A stretch of 58,434 nt of DNA from Phycisphaerae bacterium (GCA_016927755.1 JAFGLZ010000266.1:1-58434); one strand, 5' to 3'. Counted from the stretch's first letter, positions 23,999 through 32,740 are shown. The notes: generated by a model not told the origin, from the sequence alone. Program-made: numbers and translations.

Positions 23999-25759
23999 AT
24001 GCTCAAGAGCCGCGAACAAATCGGCCAGCTTCTGCTGCAGACGGGCGCGATCACCGAGGAAGACCTGGCGACCGCGCTGAAGCTGCAGCAGCAGAACCGC
24101 GCGCGTCTGGGCGAGACGTTGCTCGAGATGGGCGTGATCAAGCCGGCGCATCTGCTGGACGTGCTCTCGAAGCGGCTGGGCGTCAAGGGGTGCATTCTTC
24201 GTCACGGCCTGATCGACCCGGCGGTGACGCGGCTCGTCGATCGCGACGAGGCCCGCCGGATGAAGGTCTTGCCTCTGTTCCGGGTTCAGAACCGGCTGAC
24301 GGTGGCGATGGTGGAGCCGCAGCGTCTTCCCCTGATCGACGCGCTCGCGGCGATGACGGGTTGCGAGATCAATCCGGTTCTGGTTCTGGAGTCGAACCTC
24401 GCGGAGTTCGCGGAGCGGTACCTGGCGGAGGAGGTCTCGGTCGACTCGTTCATGGTTTCACTGAGCGAGCAGGACGTGGAGTTCGTGGAGCGCGAAGGGG
24501 CCGAGCTCGGGGCGCTGACGGACCTGGACCGGATGGACGGGACGCCGGCGGTCAACCTCGTGAACCTGTCGATCCTGTCGGCGATCCGCGAAGGGGCGAG
24601 CGACATCCACATCGAGCCGGAGCGCAAGTGCCTTCGAGTTCGGCATCGCGTGGACGGGGTTCTCCGGGAGCTTCTCACGGCGCCGCTGCAGATGCACGCG
24701 GGGGTGATCTCGCGCGTGAAGGTTCTGGCGAAGATGGACATCGCGGAGCGGCGGCTTCCGCAGGAGGGCCGGGTTCGGACGATCGCGGAAGGTCGCGAGG
24801 TGGACCTCCGGATATCGACGATGCCCACGATTCTGGGCGAGAAGGCGGTGATTCGAGTCCTGGACCGCGACGCGCTGAAGGTGGAGCTGGACGAGCTGGG
24901 CTTTCGGACCGAGGCGAAAGAGGCCTTTAAGCGAATGCTGTTGCGCCCTCACGGACTCGTTCTGGTGACGGGCCCGACGGGAAGCGGCAAGACGACGACG
25001 CTGTACTCGGCGCTGGATCTTCTGCGATCGGTGACGCTGAACATCGTGACGGTCGAGGATCCGGTCGAGTACCAGCTCGAGATGATCAACCAGATCCACG
25101 TACAGGACTCGATCGGTCTGTCGTTCGCCAGGGCGCTGAGGTCGATTCTCCGGCAAGACCCGGACGTGATCATGGTGGGCGAGATCCGGGATAGCGACAC
25201 GGCCCGCGTGGCGATCCAGGCGGCGCTCACGGGTCACCTGGTTCTGAGCACGCTGCACACGAAGGACTCGGTGGGGGCGATCGCGCGACTCACGGACATG
25301 GGCATCGAGCCGTATCTGCTCGCCTCGGCGCTCAACGGGGTGGTGGCCCAGCGTCTTGCGCGGACGATTTGCACGGCGTGCCGGACGACGTACATGCCGG
25401 ACCGATCGGTCCTGGAGCAAGCGGGCTGGGACGAATCGGGTCCGCGAGTCTTCTATCGGGGGGGCGGGTGCAAGAAGTGTCACGACTCGGGATTCCAGGG
25501 CCGGATGGGCATCTACGAGGTCCTGGAGATGGACGACCGGGTGTACAAGTACATTCATCTTCGCGCGGACGAGTCGGATATGAAGGCGTATCTGGCGCAG
25601 CGAGGGTTCCGGTCGCTTCGGCAAGAGGGGCTGGAGCTGGTGGAGTCGGGTCGGTCGACGCTGGAGGAAGTGCTGCGCGTTACTCACATGGAGGTGCAGG
25701 AGAAGATTCGCGCGGAGGCGAAGCCGGCGCCTGAGCCCGAGAAGGTCGCGGTTAGCTAG
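23999..25759 (+). CDS. gspE: Type II secretion/type IV pilus assembly ATPase (GspE/PilB family)
   Basis: 586 residues. The N-terminal 60 residues contain tandem MshEN-like motifs: IGQLLLQTGAITEEDL followed by LKLQQ, then RLGETLLEMGVIKPAHLL. This fold binds c-di-GMP in MshE and some PilB/GspE proteins. The hexameric ATPase core has Walker A GPTGSGKTTT at residues 325-334, the Asp box and a Walker B region (RQDPDVIMVGEIRD). A four-Cys zinc motif (CTAC and CKKC) is present. It drives pseudopilus or pilus assembly from the cytoplasm together with the GspF protein encoded 20 bases downstream. Mixed neighbours (gspF, pilM/N/O, gspG, secretin) prevent deciding between GspE and PilB naming. Confidence 0.95.
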   Translation: MLKSREQIGQLLLQTGAITEEDLATALKLQQQNRARLGETLLEMGVIKPAHLLDVLSKRLGVKGCILRHGLIDPAVTRLVDRDEARRMKVLPLFRVQNRLTVAMVEPQRLPLIDALAAMTGCEINPVLVLESNLAEFAERYLAEEVSVDSFMVSLSEQDVEFVEREGAELGALTDLDRMDGTPAVNLVNLSILSAIREGASDIHIEPERKCLRVRHRVDGVLRELLTAPLQMHAGVISRVKVLAKMDIAERRLPQEGRVRTIAEGREVDLRISTMPTILGEKAVIRVLDRDALKVELDELGFRTEAKEAFKRMLLRPHGLVLVTGPTGSGKTTTLYSALDLLRSVTLNIVTVEDPVEYQLEMINQIHVQDSIGLSFARALRSILRQDPDVIMVGEIRDSDTARVAIQAALTGHLVLSTLHTKDSVGAIARLTDMGIEPYLLASALNGVVAQRLARTICTACRTTYMPDRSVLEQAGWDESGPRVFYRGGGCKKCHDSGFQGRMGIYEVLEMDDRVYKYIHLRADESDMKAYLAQRGFRSLRQEGLELVESGRSTLEEVLRVTHMEVQEKIRAEAKPAPEPEKVAVS

Positions 25760-25779
25760 CACGTCGGGGGATCACGAAC

Positions 25780-27009
25780 GTGGCATTCACGTTTGAGGCG
25801 GTGGACAGCACGGGCAGGGAGATTCACGACGTCCTGGAGGCGCCCACGGCCGAGGAGGCCATGGATCAACTCCACGGGCGCGGTTTGTTCGTGACGAAGC
25901 TGTCCGAGCAGTCGGATTCGTCGGGGCGCGGGGGCGTCCGGCGCCGGGCGTCGGTGCTTTCGGGCAGGCCCGGGAACACGCGTGACCGGATGATGCTGAC
26001 GCAACAGATGTCGATGATGCTGCACGCGGGCAGCCAGATCGTTCCGGCGCTGGCGGCGATCGAGTCCCAGGTGGACAAGCCGGGCTGGCGTGAGATTCTG
26101 GCGAGCGTTTGCCACCGGGTGGAGGACGGGGCGGCGCTGAGCGAGGCGATGGGGCTGTACCCGCAGGTTTTCGACGAGATGTTCCGGACGATCGTGTCGG
26201 CGGGGGAGAGCACGGGCTCGACGGCGGAGGCGTTCGACCGGCTGGCGGTGATGACGAAGAAGCAGCAGGAGATCAAGGTCCGGGTGATCGGGGCGCTGAT
26301 CTATCCGGCGATTCTGCTGCTGATGTGTCTCGGCGTGGTCGGCGTGCTGATGTTCTACGTTCTGCCGAAGTTCGACGATCTGTACAGCATGCTGGGCACG
26401 AAGCTTCCGACGTTGACGGTGATCATGATCGACACCTCTCGCTGGGTCACCCACAACGCGGCGACGGTGGCGATCCTGGCGGGTCTGATGATCGCGGGGC
26501 CGATCATCGCCTTGAGGCTGTCGCCGGTGAGGCGTTTCCTGGACCAGGCGTTATTGCGTATGCCGATGATCAGCGGCCTGGTTCGCCGGCTGATTCTGGC
26601 GCGGCTCTTCCGCGTGTGGGGCACGTTGATCCACAGCAGCGTTCCGCTGCTGGAGGGCCTGCGTCTTTCGAGGTCGACGACGTCGAACGCGTACTTTCAG
26701 GAGATGCTGGACGAGGTGATTCATTCGGTGGAAGAGGGGAATCCGGTGGGGGAGTCGCTGGCTCGCAGCTCCCTGGCGCCGCCGACGATGTCGTCGGCCA
26801 TCACGACGGGCGAGCAGAGCGGTCAACTCGGCGAATCGCTTCTGTTCTTGGCCGAGTACCTGGACGACGAGAACACGCAAACGGTGGCGACGCTGACGCG
26901 TCTGGTCGAGCCGTTCGTTCTGGTGATCATGGGGGCGGTGGTGGGCGTGATCGCGGTGGCGTTGTTCCTGCCGCTGTTTGATCTGACGTCGGCGGTGTCC
27001 GGGCACTAG
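25780..27009 (+). CDS. gspF: Type II secretion inner-membrane platform protein (GspF/PilC family)
   Basis: 409 residues, with two GspF domains (about 75-195 and 275-395) and three predicted membrane helices (near 170-190, 225-245 and 380-402), the normal topology. The start is GTG 25780 (MAFTFEAVDSTG), the usual short N-terminal ubiquitin-like strand in the family. Each GspF repeat has the conserved Gly-x-Ser/Leu-Glu pattern, for example GAALSEAM and GNPVGESL. It forms the membrane platform on which the GspE/PilB ATPase acts. It lies between gspE and pilM with short gaps in one operon. Confidence 0.95.
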   Translation: MAFTFEAVDSTGREIHDVLEAPTAEEAMDQLHGRGLFVTKLSEQSDSSGRGGVRRRASVLSGRPGNTRDRMMLTQQMSMMLHAGSQIVPALAAIESQVDKPGWREILASVCHRVEDGAALSEAMGLYPQVFDEMFRTIVSAGESTGSTAEAFDRLAVMTKKQQEIKVRVIGALIYPAILLLMCLGVVGVLMFYVLPKFDDLYSMLGTKLPTLTVIMIDTSRWVTHNAATVAILAGLMIAGPIIALRLSPVRRFLDQALLRMPMISGLVRRLILARLFRVWGTLIHSSVPLLEGLRLSRSTTSNAYFQEMLDEVIHSVEEGNPVGESLARSSLAPPTMSSAITTGEQSGQLGESLLFLAEYLDDENTQTVATLTRLVEPFVLVIMGAVVGVIAVALFLPLFDLTSAVSGH

Positions 27010-27023
27010 TCCGTGGAGGACCG

Positions 27024-28139
27024 ATGGTAAGACTTCGGATGCGAAACACGGCGCCGATCGCCATCGACGTGGGGGCGACCTCCGTCCGCGCGCTGCAGGT
27101 CCAGGGGCATGACGGGGCGTTCTCGGTTCGACACTGGTCGAGCCAATCGATCGATCGTCCAAAGGACGACAAGCAAGGCGACGGGGAGGCCGAGGCGCTG
27201 TCGTTGCTGGAGGGCACGACGCTGAGCGACAAGGCGCTCTTCGCGGGCCGGCAGGTCGTGACGTCACTGGGCCCCCCCGAGGTGGAGGTGTGTCTGCTGC
27301 AGGTTCCCGAGAAGCTTCTTGGCCAGGACCGGGAGACGCTGGTTCACGGGGTTCGTCAGGAGGTGGGACGGAACGTTCGGATACCGATCGGTCCGGCGGA
27401 GGTGGCGGCTTGGCCGCTTCCTCGGGGGCACATGGACGGTCCGAACGTGCTGGCGGCGGCGGTGTCGCGAGAGGTGATCGAGAAGCTACTGAAATGGCTG
27501 GACGGTCAGGGGTGGGTCTGCACCCGTCTTGACCTTGCGCCGCTGGCGGCGATGCGAGCGTGCTCTCGGATCACGCCCGGGCTCTCTCCGGAGGCGGTCT
27601 GGGGCGTCCTGGACATCGGTTTCCGTTCGAGCCGTCTGTATCTGGGGATCGGCGAGACCCCGATGTACATCCGTACGCTGCGGGCCAGCGGGGATCTGAT
27701 GACGCGCCGAATCGCCAGCGAGCTGGGCATCGAGCTGTCGATGGCGGAACGATACAAGCGGCATTACGGGGTTCGCGCCGAGCCGGGCAGCTATCGCCCG
27801 ATGGTGACGCAGAGCGGCCCGGTGGACGACGTTCGAATGGCCGGCATCCTGCTGGGGGTTCTCACGCCGATCTTTCGGGGCATGGTTCAGGACATCGAGA
27901 AGTCTTTCCGGTACGCGATGGACCTCTACCCGTCGCTGCCGGTTCACGGATTGGTTTTGGCGGGCGGGGGAGGCACGCTGGACGGGTTGGACGAGCTTCT
28001 GACGAAGATGCTGGGCATCCCGGTTCATCGGCTTTCGTCGGAGAGACTTCCGATCGCCGACCGGACGCATCCGCTTCTCGAGGCAAGGACTCTCTCGGGG
28101 ATGGTGACCTGCCTCGGGCTGAGCTACGGAGAACTCTAG
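27024..28139 (+). CDS. pilM: Type IV pilus assembly protein PilM-like (actin-fold)
   Basis: 371 residues, actin/FtsA-like fold. Nucleotide-binding elements visible are AIDVGATSVRALQV (phosphate 1), LDIGFRSSRLYL (phosphate 2) and LAGGGGTLDGLDELL (adenosine loop). PilM proteins are cytosolic rings that bind the N-terminal peptide of PilN and link it to the ATPase. The start is ATG 27024 with GGAGG seven bases before. It is followed six bases later by the pilN-like gene. In a T2SS-only system the equivalent would be the cytosolic part of GspL; a separate PilM is typical of pilus-like systems and of many planctomycete loci. Confidence 0.9.
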   Translation: MVRLRMRNTAPIAIDVGATSVRALQVQGHDGAFSVRHWSSQSIDRPKDDKQGDGEAEALSLLEGTTLSDKALFAGRQVVTSLGPPEVEVCLLQVPEKLLGQDRETLVHGVRQEVGRNVRIPIGPAEVAAWPLPRGHMDGPNVLAAAVSREVIEKLLKWLDGQGWVCTRLDLAPLAAMRACSRITPGLSPEAVWGVLDIGFRSSRLYLGIGETPMYIRTLRASGDLMTRRIASELGIELSMAERYKRHYGVRAEPGSYRPMVTQSGPVDDVRMAGILLGVLTPIFRGMVQDIEKSFRYAMDLYPSLPVHGLVLAGGGGTLDGLDELLTKMLGIPVHRLSSERLPIADRTHPLLEARTLSGMVTCLGLSYGEL

Positions 28140-28144
28140 GGATC

Positions 28145-28777
28145 ATGCTCCAGGTCAACCTGCTTCCGGCCAAGTACAAGCGTCGCGCCAAGCGTTCGCG
28201 CCGAATCAAGCTGTGGCTGACGCTGTCGGTGGTGGTGCTGTGCGCCGAAGTCCTGTCGGCACTGTTCCTGATGCCTCGGGCCGAACAGACTCGAGAGGCG
28301 TTGGATCACGCGGCGTGGATGCAGGAGAAGCAGCCGACGCTGATCAAGGAGCATGCGGCGCTGCAGGCCGAGAAGCTGGAGGTCGCGCGGCAACTTGCGT
28401 TGTCGGAGCAACTTCGAAGGAAACACCGTTGGAGCCAGGTCTTCTCCGGACTGATGCGCCAACTGCCGGAGAAGATCCTTCTGACAGGGCTGAAGTCCGA
28501 TCCCCCGCGGGATCAGACGATCGCGGCGAAGACGGCGGCGGGGGCGGGGCTGACGCCTTGGGGCAAGCGCGAGGCGGCCGAGACGACGCCCGACAAGTCG
28601 TCGACGGCGAGCGGGCTGGTGATCACGGGCCTTGCGGTGGACTACGAGGCGGTGGCGGCGCTTCTGGGCGGGTTGAGTGATCGTTCGGGGCTAGGGACTT
28701 GTGAACTGGAATCGACCGCGCGACAGCCGTTCATGAACGGCGAGGCGGTCACGTTCTCGATACGCATGCGTTGGTAA
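28145..28777 (+). CDS. pilN: PilN-like inner-membrane assembly protein
   Basis: 210 residues. It begins with the PilN hallmark NLLP (MLQVNLLPAKYKRR), the peptide that docks into PilM, followed by a basic stretch and a single membrane helix (about 24-42). A coiled-coil region (about 48-95) and a small ferredoxin-like periplasmic domain follow (VITGLAVDYEAVAALLGGL). The start at ATG 28145 is six bases after the pilM stop. The stop TAA overlaps the next start (TAATG). The assignment is secure by motif and order, although overall sequence conservation in the family is low. Confidence 0.9.
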   Translation: MLQVNLLPAKYKRRAKRSRRIKLWLTLSVVVLCAEVLSALFLMPRAEQTREALDHAAWMQEKQPTLIKEHAALQAEKLEVARQLALSEQLRRKHRWSQVFSGLMRQLPEKILLTGLKSDPPRDQTIAAKTAAGAGLTPWGKREAAETTPDKSSTASGLVITGLAVDYEAVAALLGGLSDRSGLGTCELESTARQPFMNGEAVTFSIRMRW

Positions 28778-29379
28778 TGAATCTCACGAAGTGGCGACAG
28801 TATGACGTGGACGCGGCCGGGGCGGCCCTGCTGATCGGGGTGGCCCTGGTTGGGTACGCGTTGCTGATTCACGCTCCTTTGATGGATTCGATGCGTCACG
28901 GGCGCGCGCAGTCCCAGCACGAGGACGTCACGGCCACGATCGCGCTTCTGAACCAGAAGCTGGACACGACTCGATTGGAGATCGAGGAAGCGAGGCGTCA
29001 ACTGTCGGTGTCGAAGGCGCGGACCCCGAGCGCTCAGGACATGGACGACCTGCTGGCTCGCATCGACGCGGTCGCGTCGCAATGCGGGGTGGTCTTGACG
29101 CAATTGCAGCCGATGGGAGTTCAGCATCACTCCGGGTATCAGGTGGCGACGTTCCTGGTTCAGGGGAAGGCGTCGTTCAAGGGCCTGCATCAGTGGTTTT
29201 CGCTGATCGAGTCGGGCGTGCCCTACCTGGACATCACGCATTTCTCGATCACCGTACTGGACGACAAGCAGCGTGAATCGGGGACGGGGGATGACGTGAT
29301 GTGCCGGTTCGAGTGTACGAAGCGGCTGTATCTGAGCGGATCCGAGCCGGGGGAAACGGCGCTGGCGAAACGACCATGA
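28777..29379 (+). CDS. pilO: PilO-like inner-membrane assembly protein
   Basis: 200 residues. It has a single N-terminal membrane helix (about 14-33), a coiled-coil segment (about 45-85, rich in Leu, Glu and Arg) and a C-terminal ferredoxin-like domain containing FKGLHQWFSLIES. This is the domain order of PilO/GspM, which pairs with PilN in the periplasm. The start is ATG 28777 within TAATG; an in-frame TTG two codons earlier is unlikely. Its stop overlaps the next start as ATGA. Sequence motifs are weak, so the call relies on architecture and its place after pilM and pilN. Confidence 0.85.
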   Translation: MNLTKWRQYDVDAAGAALLIGVALVGYALLIHAPLMDSMRHGRAQSQHEDVTATIALLNQKLDTTRLEIEEARRQLSVSKARTPSAQDMDDLLARIDAVASQCGVVLTQLQPMGVQHHSGYQVATFLVQGKASFKGLHQWFSLIESGVPYLDITHFSITVLDDKQRESGTGDDVMCRFECTKRLYLSGSEPGETALAKRP

Positions 29380-29984
29380 AGACGCGGGAGAAGAAAACGG
29401 CGCTGTACCTGTTCCTGCTGATCGCGGCGGGGACGGGTTTGCTGATCGATCGGACGTACGTACTGCGCGAGGGGTCGGACGGATCGGGGCGGTTGGAGCT
29501 GGCCGCGGCGCTGCGCTCATCGGACATCGATCCGGCGTTGTTGCGGGTGGGTCCGCCGATCGCGGCGGTCTTCGACAGCCCGCGGTTGAAGGAATTGTCG
29601 GCGACGGCGCTGGCGGCGTCGACAGACGAGACGCCACGACGTGACGCTTTCGGCCTGACGGCGACGATGCGGTCTTACTACGGGGCGAAGTCGGCCCAGC
29701 GGGAGGAAGTGAAGGAGTTGGAGGAGAAAAGGAGGGCGGAGGAGGCAGAGCAGGCGGCGGCCGCGTTCGGGGGCGGTCATCAGCTCAAGGGAACGTTTAT
29801 CGGGCAGGGCGATTGTTACGCGATCATCGACGACAGCATCTTTCGAATCGGGGATCAGCTCGACGGGTTTGCGCTTCGCCGAATCGAGCATTATCGGGTC
29901 TTGCTGGGGTCGGGCCAGAAAACGGTGGAACTGACGCTACCTCACCCGAGTGGAATTAAAGCCGAAGGCCCTAGTCCACGATAA
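29376..29984 (+). CDS. PilP/GspC-like periplasmic linker protein
   Basis: 202 residues. An N-terminal membrane helix (about 9-26) precedes a variable Ala-rich region and a charged segment (about 105-125, Glu/Lys/Ala). The C-terminal 65 residues form a small beta domain, with LKGTFIGQGDCYAIIDDSIF followed by RIGDQLDGFALRRIE. This resembles the homology-region domain of GspC and the beta domain of PilP that binds the secretin N0 domain. The start is ATG 29376, coupled to pilO by ATGA. As the only candidate in the operon for the linker between inner membrane and secretin, PilP/GspC is the best reading, but sequence identity is low. Confidence 0.7.
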   Translation: MKTREKKTALYLFLLIAAGTGLLIDRTYVLREGSDGSGRLELAAALRSSDIDPALLRVGPPIAAVFDSPRLKELSATALAASTDETPRRDAFGLTATMRSYYGAKSAQREEVKELEEKRRAEEAEQAAAAFGGGHQLKGTFIGQGDCYAIIDDSIFRIGDQLDGFALRRIEHYRVLLGSGQKTVELTLPHPSGIKAEGPSPR

Positions 29985-30071
29985 GGTTTCTGTACGAAGA
30001 CTTACGCGCCTTTCGACTTCTTCTCGGATAACCGGTCGACGGGGCGCGAGGCAACGCAAAAGGGGGTCAGC

Positions 30072-30575
30072 ATGACAGCCAAGAAGAGAGCCGGATTCAG
30101 TCTTGTCGAGCTCGTGATCGTGATCGTCATCCTTGGGGTGATCGCGGCGATCGCGGTGCCTCGGATCAGCCGGGGAGCCAAGGGCGCGGACGAGTCCGCC
30201 GTTCGGCAGGATCTATCGATTCTGCGGACGGCGATCGAGATGTACTCGGCCGAGCACGGGGGCAAGTTCCCGGGCAGCGACGGCAGCGAAGCGACGATGA
30301 AGGACCAGCTCCTGAAGTTCACGAACAAGGCGGGCACCGCGTCGGACACGAAGACGGGGCAGTACATCTACGGCCCGTACCTTCGCAAGCAGGTTCCGCC
30401 GCTGCCGGTGGGGGCCAAGGCGGGGTTGAGCGCGGTGAAGATGGTCAACACGGCCCCGGCGGTCGACGCCTCCGGCGACTACGGGTGGATCTTCAACTAT
30501 ACGACGGGCGAGATCATCGCGAACTGCGACGACGCGACCGAGACGGATCCGAACGTGTCGTACGACGAGTGGTAA
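30072..30575 (+). CDS. gspG: Major pseudopilin (GspG-like)
   Basis: 167 residues. A short basic leader ends in Gly before FSLVELVIVIVILGVIAAIAV, the class III prepilin signal with Glu at +5, cleaved and N-methylated by a prepilin peptidase. The C-terminal globular part is of GspG type (LRTAIEMYSAEHGGKFPG and WIFNYTTGEI, the latter common in planctomycete GspG proteins). The start is ATG 30072 with AAAAGGGGG upstream. An 87-base gap separates it from the pilP-like gene. It is the first of five pseudopilin or pseudopilin-like genes and is probably the most abundant, since a terminator-like stem follows it. Confidence 0.93.
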   Translation: MTAKKRAGFSLVELVIVIVILGVIAAIAVPRISRGAKGADESAVRQDLSILRTAIEMYSAEHGGKFPGSDGSEATMKDQLLKFTNKAGTASDTKTGQYIYGPYLRKQVPPLPVGAKAGLSAVKMVNTAPAVDASGDYGWIFNYTTGEIIANCDDATETDPNVSYDEW

Positions 30576-30590
30576 GCGGGATGGTCGGTC

Positions 30591-31097
30591 TTGGCTACTG
30601 CTGACTCGCTCATCATAGGCAAGAAAGCAAGTGGGCCGCGCGCGTCGCGGCCCGCTTGCTTTACGCTGATCGAGCTGGTGCTCGTGGTCGTGCTGGTGGG
30701 CATCCTGGCGGCGGTGGGCGTCGGGGTGTTCGGAGGGTCGGTGGCGCATCACCAGGCGAGCGGCGCGCAGCAGCGCATCGACGCGGATCTGATGCTTGCC
30801 CGCCAACGGGCGATGACCACCGGGGCGAACCAACCCGTGCGATTCGCGGCAACCTCGGACCGATACGCGCTGACGGGGGTTCCAAACCCCGACAAGCCGG
30901 GCAGCGACTACACGACGGACCTGTCGGCGCTTCCGTACGAAGCGGACATCGTGTCGGTCGACCTGGGCGGCGATTCGGAGATCATCTTCGACGCGTACGG
31001 CACGCCGGATTCAGGGGGCACCATCGTGATCCGGGTGGGCGATCGGCAGATCACCCTGACCGTCAGCGCGGAGAACGGTCGGGTGACCGCTCCTTAG
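30591..31097 (+). CDS. Minor pseudopilin (GspH-like)
   Basis: 168 residues. The only start that keeps the prepilin leader is TTG 30591. The 23-residue leader ends SRPAC before FTLIELVLVVVLVGILAAVGV, so the residue at -1 is Cys instead of the usual Gly. The mature part contains a GspH-like pattern (QQRIDADLMLARQRAMTTG) and a beta-rich C-terminus. Codons for the second half of the leader lie entirely in a strong inverted repeat (30624-30662). It follows gspG by 15 bases. Weak start codon, odd cleavage site and the hairpin all point to low expression compared with the major pseudopilin. Confidence 0.85.
   Translation: MATADSLIIGKKASGPRASRPACFTLIELVLVVVLVGILAAVGVGVFGGSVAHHQASGAQQRIDADLMLARQRAMTTGANQPVRFAATSDRYALTGVPNPDKPGSDYTTDLSALPYEADIVSVDLGGDSEIIFDAYGTPDSGGTIVIRVGDRQITLTVSAENGRVTAP
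30624..30662 (+). terminator. 17-bp terminator-like stem inside the gspH leader region
   Basis: Arms at 30624-30640 and 30646-30662 pair over 17 positions with one G-U, around a 5-base loop (CGCGT). The left arm begins AAAGCAAG and the right arm ends CTTGCTTT, so a short U-tract follows a very GC-rich core. Located 49 bases after the gspG stop, it looks like an intrinsic or partial terminator. It also encodes part of the next prepilin leader up to the first mature Phe codon. Confidence 0.75.
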
Positions 31098-31108
31098 GGG
31101 CGATTCGG

Positions 31109-32194
31109 ATGGTCGGGGCATCTCTTCATACGATTCGGGGCGTAAGGGGCGGGCGACGGGGCGGCTACACGCTCATGGAGCTGGTGGTCAGCACGGCCGC
31201 GATGGGCGTGCTCACGACGGCGATCGCCTCGTCGGTGCTGATCGCGACGCACTCGATCGACGACGATCAGAACCCCTCGGCGAGCATCAGGCGGTCGACG
31301 CTCGGGACGGACGATCTGATCCGTGACGTGAGCGCGGCCAAGGCCGTCAATCAAGACTCGATTCTATCGATGTCGTTCACGGTTCCCGATCGGACGGGGG
31401 ACGCGGTGGACGACATCCTCCGTTACTCGTGGACGGGCGTGGCGGGTGATCCGCTGGTGAGGCAGATCAACGGAGGCACGGCGGCGACGCTGCTGGAGAA
31501 CGTTCGGGGTCTGTACATGGCCCTGCACATGAACCAGATCAGACAGAACGAGACCAGCGCGGAACAATACTTGATCGGGGATCAGAGCTCCGGGAGCTCG
31601 GCGACCTTCGCGGTGTCGGGCAACAACTGGATCGGCCAGTATTTCAAGCCGTCGCTTCCGACGGACGCCGTCAGTTGGAGCATCACGCGGGTGCAGTTCC
31701 ACGGGGGCCCGCATGCCCCGATCCTGGGCATCGCGAAGGTGCAGATCCGATCGGCCAATGCCCTGCTCGTTCCGAGCAAGACGGTTCTGGAGGAAGTGAG
31801 CATTTCGGAGTCGGCGCTGGGTCCGATCTACGACCCGCCGGAAGAGGTGGCGTTCAACACGCTGACGGGGCTGGCGCCGGGGGAAGGGCTTTGCCTGGTC
31901 ATCACACAGTTCAGCGACGTGAATCCCTGTGACGTTCACTATCAGTCCTCGGGGGCGTCTCCGAGCGGGTCGTATATGGTGAAGACGACGAACGCCGGTT
32001 CGAGCTGGACCAAGCCATCGGGGCAGTCGATGTGGTTCAAGGTCTACGGGACCGTTACGGTGCCGGGGACGGGGCTGACGAATGGGACGAAGATCGAATG
32101 GCTTCGCGTGTCGGTGGTGGCGGGGGTCGAGTTCGCCACGCGTATCGACGCGGCCGTTCAGATGGTGAACAAGCCGGAGCTCACTGGGCCGTGA
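31109..32194 (+). CDS. Minor pseudopilin-like protein (GspJ/PilW-like)
   Basis: 361 residues. It starts at ATG 31109; the frame is open further upstream but only as a shadow of gspH. A basic leader ends in Gly before YTLMELVVSTAAMGVLTTAIA, a canonical prepilin signal with Glu at +5. The large C-terminal region (about 320 residues) is beta-rich, with several Ser/Thr/Gly-rich stretches and no family I recognise. Its size and position among the minor pseudopilins suggest GspJ or PilW. Its stop overlaps the next start (GTGA). Confidence 0.8.
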   Translation: MVGASLHTIRGVRGGRRGGYTLMELVVSTAAMGVLTTAIASSVLIATHSIDDDQNPSASIRRSTLGTDDLIRDVSAAKAVNQDSILSMSFTVPDRTGDAVDDILRYSWTGVAGDPLVRQINGGTAATLLENVRGLYMALHMNQIRQNETSAEQYLIGDQSSGSSATFAVSGNNWIGQYFKPSLPTDAVSWSITRVQFHGGPHAPILGIAKVQIRSANALLVPSKTVLEEVSISESALGPIYDPPEEVAFNTLTGLAPGEGLCLVITQFSDVNPCDVHYQSSGASPSGSYMVKTTNAGSSWTKPSGQSMWFKVYGTVTVPGTGLTNGTKIEWLRVSVVAGVEFATRIDAAVQMVNKPELTGP

Positions 32195-32730
32195 TCGTGT
32201 TCTTTGGGACAAGCCGGAAGCCTCGCGGGGCCGCCAGGGCCATGAGCTTGATCGAGGTCACGGTGTCGGTGGCGATCGTGGGCGTGATGATGGTGGCGGC
32301 GCTGACGACGCTGCACGGCACGACGACGGCCCGGCGGGTGGACGCCGACCGTCAAGTGGCTCGCACGCTGGTCGAGCTGCTCATGGCCGAGATCATGAGC
32401 AAGGAGTACCAGGAACCGAACACGGTGACGGCCAGTCTGGGTCGGGAGGACGGCGAGGCGGCAGGGGGCCCGCGCAAGCAGTACGACGACGTGGACGACT
32501 ACAACGGCTGGGCGGCGACGGAACTGCGGTGGGAGGACGGGCTGCAGATTCCGAACCGTGAGGGGTGGCGGCGAACGGTGGAGGTGGTCTGCGTGAGCCC
32601 GGCCGATTTCACGTGTGTGCTCCCGGCGGGGTGGGATTTCGGCGTGAAACGGATCACCGTGAAGGTGTACTACAACGACAACGAGATGGCGTCGCTGGTC
32701 TGCCTGAGAGGGCGGACCAAGCACTACTGA
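32191..32730 (+). CDS. Minor pseudopilin (GspI-like)
   Basis: 179 residues from GTG 32191, which overlaps the preceding stop as GTGA; the upstream open frame is a shadow. The leader is short and basic, ending in ARA before MSLIEVTVSVAIVGVMMVAAL. The mature protein therefore starts with Met as in GspI proteins, but the -1 residue is Ala rather than Gly. The mature part is about 155 residues, acidic, with a C-terminal beta region. GspI initiates the pseudopilus tip complex with GspJ and GspK, whose likely counterparts flank it. Confidence 0.82.
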   Translation: MIVFFGTSRKPRGAARAMSLIEVTVSVAIVGVMMVAALTTLHGTTTARRVDADRQVARTLVELLMAEIMSKEYQEPNTVTASLGREDGEAAGGPRKQYDDVDDYNGWAATELRWEDGLQIPNREGWRRTVEVVCVSPADFTCVLPAGWDFGVKRITVKVYYNDNEMASLVCLRGRTKHY

Positions 32731-32740
32731 GCCGAACACT

